This document shows, piece after piece, positions 60,770 to 64,000 of a stretch of DNA of 64,000 bases. The position numbers were made by a program, and so were the translations under genes. Numbering within the stretch: position 1 is the first letter of the stretch; every line of letters starts with the position of its first letter. The notes under the pieces were generated by a model that was not told the DNA's origin, did not search any database, and was given only the letters and a program-made list of their open reading frames with translations. This DNA comes from Polyodon spathula (taxonomy: Eukaryota > Chordata > Actinopteri > Acipenseriformes > Polyodontidae): the NCBI RefSeq assembly GCF_017654505.1, contig NC_054538.1:49560989-49624988 (forward strand). Reading direction: 5' to 3'.

Positions 60770-62215
60770 CACAAGGATCTGCAGGTTTCACAAAGTTAAA
60801 TTTAAGACTTTTTTAATGCCACTTGGAAATTAAGACCAATTTCACAATAAAAATAAACAAAAATGTGAAAAAATGTGACAGCAAGGAGCTTCAAGGACAC
60901 CAATTACTTAAGTTTAGGTACATTTTGTTTATATCCATTTATTTACATTTGATTTGTTTAAGACTTTCATACCTTTCACATTTTTTCAATTAGACCAAAA
61001 GGAGACTGAAATTGATTTCAACATGCATGGTGCCTTTTTTATTGCAATTTCCCTCTCCTTGAACTGCAACCCCAGGTACCTGGACTGAACATGATCATCC
61101 ACCCAAAAGCGTACATGCATGTCCAGCTTTTTCATTTTTGTAGTTTTGTTCAGATTCTCATCAAACATCAAAACAAACGTGCCTTCTTTGTTTACATCGG
61201 AGATGACAGATTTCCCTCAACTGGCTTCAATCATAATCGCAGTTCTCCAACAACTTATTGTTAAATCTACACTTCCCCGTGTTAGCTACACACAAACCAA
61301 ATCAAATCCAAATCGAGTCATGTAGGCAGTCTTGTCCTTCTCGCATGCAAAGGTCCTGGCTATTTCCAAGCCAGGAAACATTATTTTGAATAGCTCATCA
61401 ATTCCCTTATTGCCATTGTAAGACCGGCGACTCACCACTGTCTTCAAAGTCCACAATACCTCCGCTTTCAGTGTGGGCGTATAGTCAAACGTTGACAGAG
61501 ATCAGTTGCTGTTGCTGACAACGTCGTTGGAAATGCTAATGGTACACTAGTGCTACTGCCAGCCGCAATTGCTGGGCCTGTCTGCTGTACCGGAGGCGGA
61601 GCAGAGATGGTGGAATACTGATTGATGCGCATTTGACTGTGGCATTTAACAAATCATTTGTGTCTCTCACACTGCATATGTGATTCCACAGCTTTTATTC
61701 CCATTGTGTCAAGTTTAAAAAGTATGCAGCAGGCTTCGGACAGATTTCCCTCAACTGGCTTCAATCATAATCGCAGTTCTCCAACAACTTATTGTTAAAT
61801 CTACACTTCCCCGTGTTAGCTACACACAAACCAAAAGACAGTAAACAAAACACACATACACACAAGATGATAGATACCGGTAGCTAGCGAACGAACAACA
61901 TTGCTGTGAGGCACTGAGAGAGCAGAAGCCGAGGTCTGTGTGCACCACACACAGCTCCCACTGCCAGCTACTAAAAAAATTGCCAGAGATAGAACACGTA
62001 CAGTGTTCTACTCGTGTGTTCCATCTGTTCCATCCAATCACCTTCTTTGCATCACCTCTGCCATACATGCACAGCCAAACACAATGTAGCAAAAATAACA
62101 TATCTCCTGGTCACCAATTTTTTTAAGACCTTTGAAAACTTTATTTAAGACAATTTAAGACATAAGGCCTGAAATTTAGGAAAATGAATTTAAGACCATT
62201 TAAGGACCCGCGGAC
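60770..62215 (-). mobile_element. hAT-like remnant with internal direct duplication
   Basis: Minus frames carry transposase-like pieces (GIDELFKIMFPGLEIARTFA near 61400; DENLNKTTKMKKLDMHVRFW and VQSRYLGLQFKE near 61100) in differing frames. The ends are rich in TTTAAGACC-type motifs (near 60810 and 62190). A 96-bp segment occurs twice, at about 61206-61301 and 61739-61834. No intact protein. Confidence 0.5.
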
Positions 62216-62409
62216 AACCTGTAACATAAACCGCCCAATAATGATCAGTAGCAAACGTGATTGTCAGGTGTCAAATATCAGCAAGAACAAGGCACTGTAA
62301 CTTTTCATCACCGCCTTCCTATTAAATATACCAAACCAAAGTAGTAACAGTAGCTGTTATCTATCGTATCGGTCAAGAGAAACGCAGTAAGCACACACCA
62401 GTGCAGATA

Positions 62410-63061
62410 ACACTGTGTAACCAAAAAAAAAATTTTTGTTCCTGGGTCATAAGTGTTATTTCCTAATTGCTTATGCCTCAAAAGTATAGAAAATGGCTAT
62501 TATTCCCCACAAACTTTGCTTTTGTGACCAGGACAGGTAAATTTCAAAATATCACTATTTCCAATGAGAAAACGGGCGAATTTGTGTCTTTTCGTTCACA
62601 TAGTCAGAAAAAAACAACATATGAATCCAAATTAACATGTATTTATACTAAAGTAATACAAAGATGACTACAAAAGATTTAGAAATGAGTAGTTTTTCGA
62701 GATTTACAATTATACTGTAAATACTTCCAAATCTTTTGTGGTCATCTAACAATCTATAATTGTAAATTGTAAATCTCGAAAAACTACTCACTTCTAAATC
62801 TTTTGTGGTCATCTTTGTATTACTTTAGTATAAATACATGTTAATTTGGATTCATATGTTGTTTTTTTCTGACTTTATGTGAACAAAAAGACACACATTT
62901 GCCCATTTTCCCACTGGAAATAGTGATATTTTGAAATTTACCTGTCCTGGTCACAAAAGCAAAGTTTGTGGGGAATAATAGCCATTTTCTATACTTTTGA
63001 GGCATAAGCAATTAGGAAATAACACTTACTATCCAGGAACAAAAATTGTGTTACATAGTAT
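62410..63061. repeat. 652-bp near-perfect palindrome (foldback MITE)
   Basis: The left arm (62410-62726) and right arm (about 62760-63061) are reverse complements over about 300 bp, separated by a short centre. Both arms match the left (transposase 3') end of the 51742-54081 element, including ATCCAAATTAACATGTATTT and GTAGTTTTTCGAGATTTAC. The extra A run near 62423 is the main arm difference. No convincing target duplication was found. Single strands could form a very long hairpin. Confidence 0.92.
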
Positions 63062-63385
63062 AATCAAAATGTCTATATTTACCAAGTCTAAGATGCTACA
63101 GGCAATTGTACTTTTTATTTTAAAACGGTATTGTAAAGATGTTACCATCTCTGACTTGATAGTGTTGTAGGGATTTTGGTTTTATGTATTAAAAAATGAA
63201 TACAATTTTATTCCCATTAAAAAAGCCCCCCATATGCCGCTTAACTTTTGCAACTGTGTCATACCCACCTTAACTTTTCTTCTTTCCTTTGTGTTCATTG
63301 CTGTTAACATGCAGTCCAAAAAATAATAAATGTAAGGTTATCATCATAATCAAAACTATAACCAAATAGCCAAAACTACAAAACT
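63062..63385. other. unassigned sequence
   Basis: Nothing recognised. Confidence 0.4.
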
Positions 63386-63390
63386 TTTGG

Positions 63391-63960
63391 TCATATGGCT
63401 ACAGAATCTCCTAAGTGTTTTTTGCATACTTCAAAACAGGATTCAAGGTGGGCTTTCTTGAGCAATAGCTTCCTTCTTGCCACCCTACCATACAGGCCAG
63501 ATTTGTGGAGTGCCTGGAATATTGTTGTCACATGCACACTTTGACCAGTCTTGGCCATAAAAGCATGTAGCTCTTGCAAAGTTGCCATTGGCCTATTGGT
63601 AGCCTCTCTGATCAGTCTCCTTCTTGCTCAGTCATCCAGTTTGGAGGGTCAGCCTGATCTAGGCAGGGTCTTGGTGGTGCCATACACCTTCCACTTCTTA
63701 ATAATCGTCTTGACCGTGCTCCAAGGGATATTCAAGGCCTTTGATTTTTTTTTATACCCATCCCCTGATCTGTGCCTTTCAACAACTTTGTCCGTTCTTT
63801 TGAAAGTGCTTTGATGCTCATAGTCTTTGCTTTGAAATGCACTACCCAGCAGAGGGAACCTACAGGAACTGCTGAATTTATCCTGAAATCACGTGAATCA
63901 CTACAATTTAACACAGGTAGAGGCCACTTAACTTGGTGTGTGATTTTGAAGACGATTGGT
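63391..63960 (-). pseudogene. Tc1-like transposase N-terminal region, minus strand
   Basis: Minus strand reads SKERTKLLKGTDQGMGIKKN at about 63820-63740 and then, after breaks, MATLQELHAFMAKTGQSVHV and GLYGRVARRKLLLKKAHLES (63588-63440). These match the DNA-binding part and linker of Tc1-type transposases. The catalytic domain is absent at the left. Frame breaks make it a relic. Confidence 0.75.
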
Positions 63961-64000
63961 TACACCTAAGCTAATATAGGATTGCTATTACAAGGGGAGT

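Noticed and set aside
59228..64000. Search for the preceding elp3 exons
   Set aside because: No segment resembling the radical-SAM cysteine region or its flanks was seen.

Overview
This is vertebrate, almost certainly ray-finned fish, nuclear DNA. It is an interior slice of one gene, packed with transposable elements. The only host gene I can support is elp3, catalytic subunit of the Elongator complex. Four exons on the minus strand (59227-59066, 49273-49147, 12979-12786, 8900-8810) have correct splice signals and matching phases. Together they cover roughly residues 207-397 of about 547. The earlier exons lie beyond the right edge and the later ones beyond the left edge, so nearly everything else is elp3 intron; one intron is about 36 kb. 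The repeat mix (Tc1 copies, two near-identical CR1-like LINEs ending in TTCTTATG units, DIRS-like elements, tRNA-derived SINEs) suggests a non-teleost fish such as a sturgeon or paddlefish. That placement is from memory and tentative.

Layout: 1-8.8 kb holds a truncated piggyBac-like MITE, a Tc1 relic split by a solo LTR, a proline-rich minisatellite ORF, a pogo-like element and a dispersed repeat. 8.8-13 kb holds two elp3 exons and a second MITE. At 13.3-18.2 kb a solo LTR is split by a CR1-like LINE. 18.7-23.7 kb has a Tc1 derivative and an element with terminal inverted repeats (TIRs) carrying a second solo LTR and a third MITE. 25.7-28.9 kb is a decayed DIRS-like retrotransposon with SINE sequence. 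29.06-32.95 kb is a hAT element with 8-bp target duplications. 38.2-47.2 kb holds two Tc1 elements beside (TA)n tracts, one split by the second LINE. 49-56.6 kb has an elp3 exon, two DIRS-like remnants, a SINE with a 9-bp target duplication, and a 2.34-kb TIR element whose zinc-binding protein I cannot place in a transposase superfamily. 58.5-64 kb has the last elp3 exon, a fourth MITE, SINE and hAT-like remnants, a 652-bp palindrome and a Tc1 end.

The most interesting signal is the family joining the 51742-54081 element, the lone arm at 25933-26240 and the palindrome at 62410-63061. A broken coding element appears to have given rise to short forms built from one of its ends. Second is the LINE 5' region, built of tandem monomers of about 277-293 bp that differ in number between the two copies. 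I saw no rRNA, tRNA gene or CRISPR. All transposon genes appear broken except LINE ORF1, which is open in both copies.
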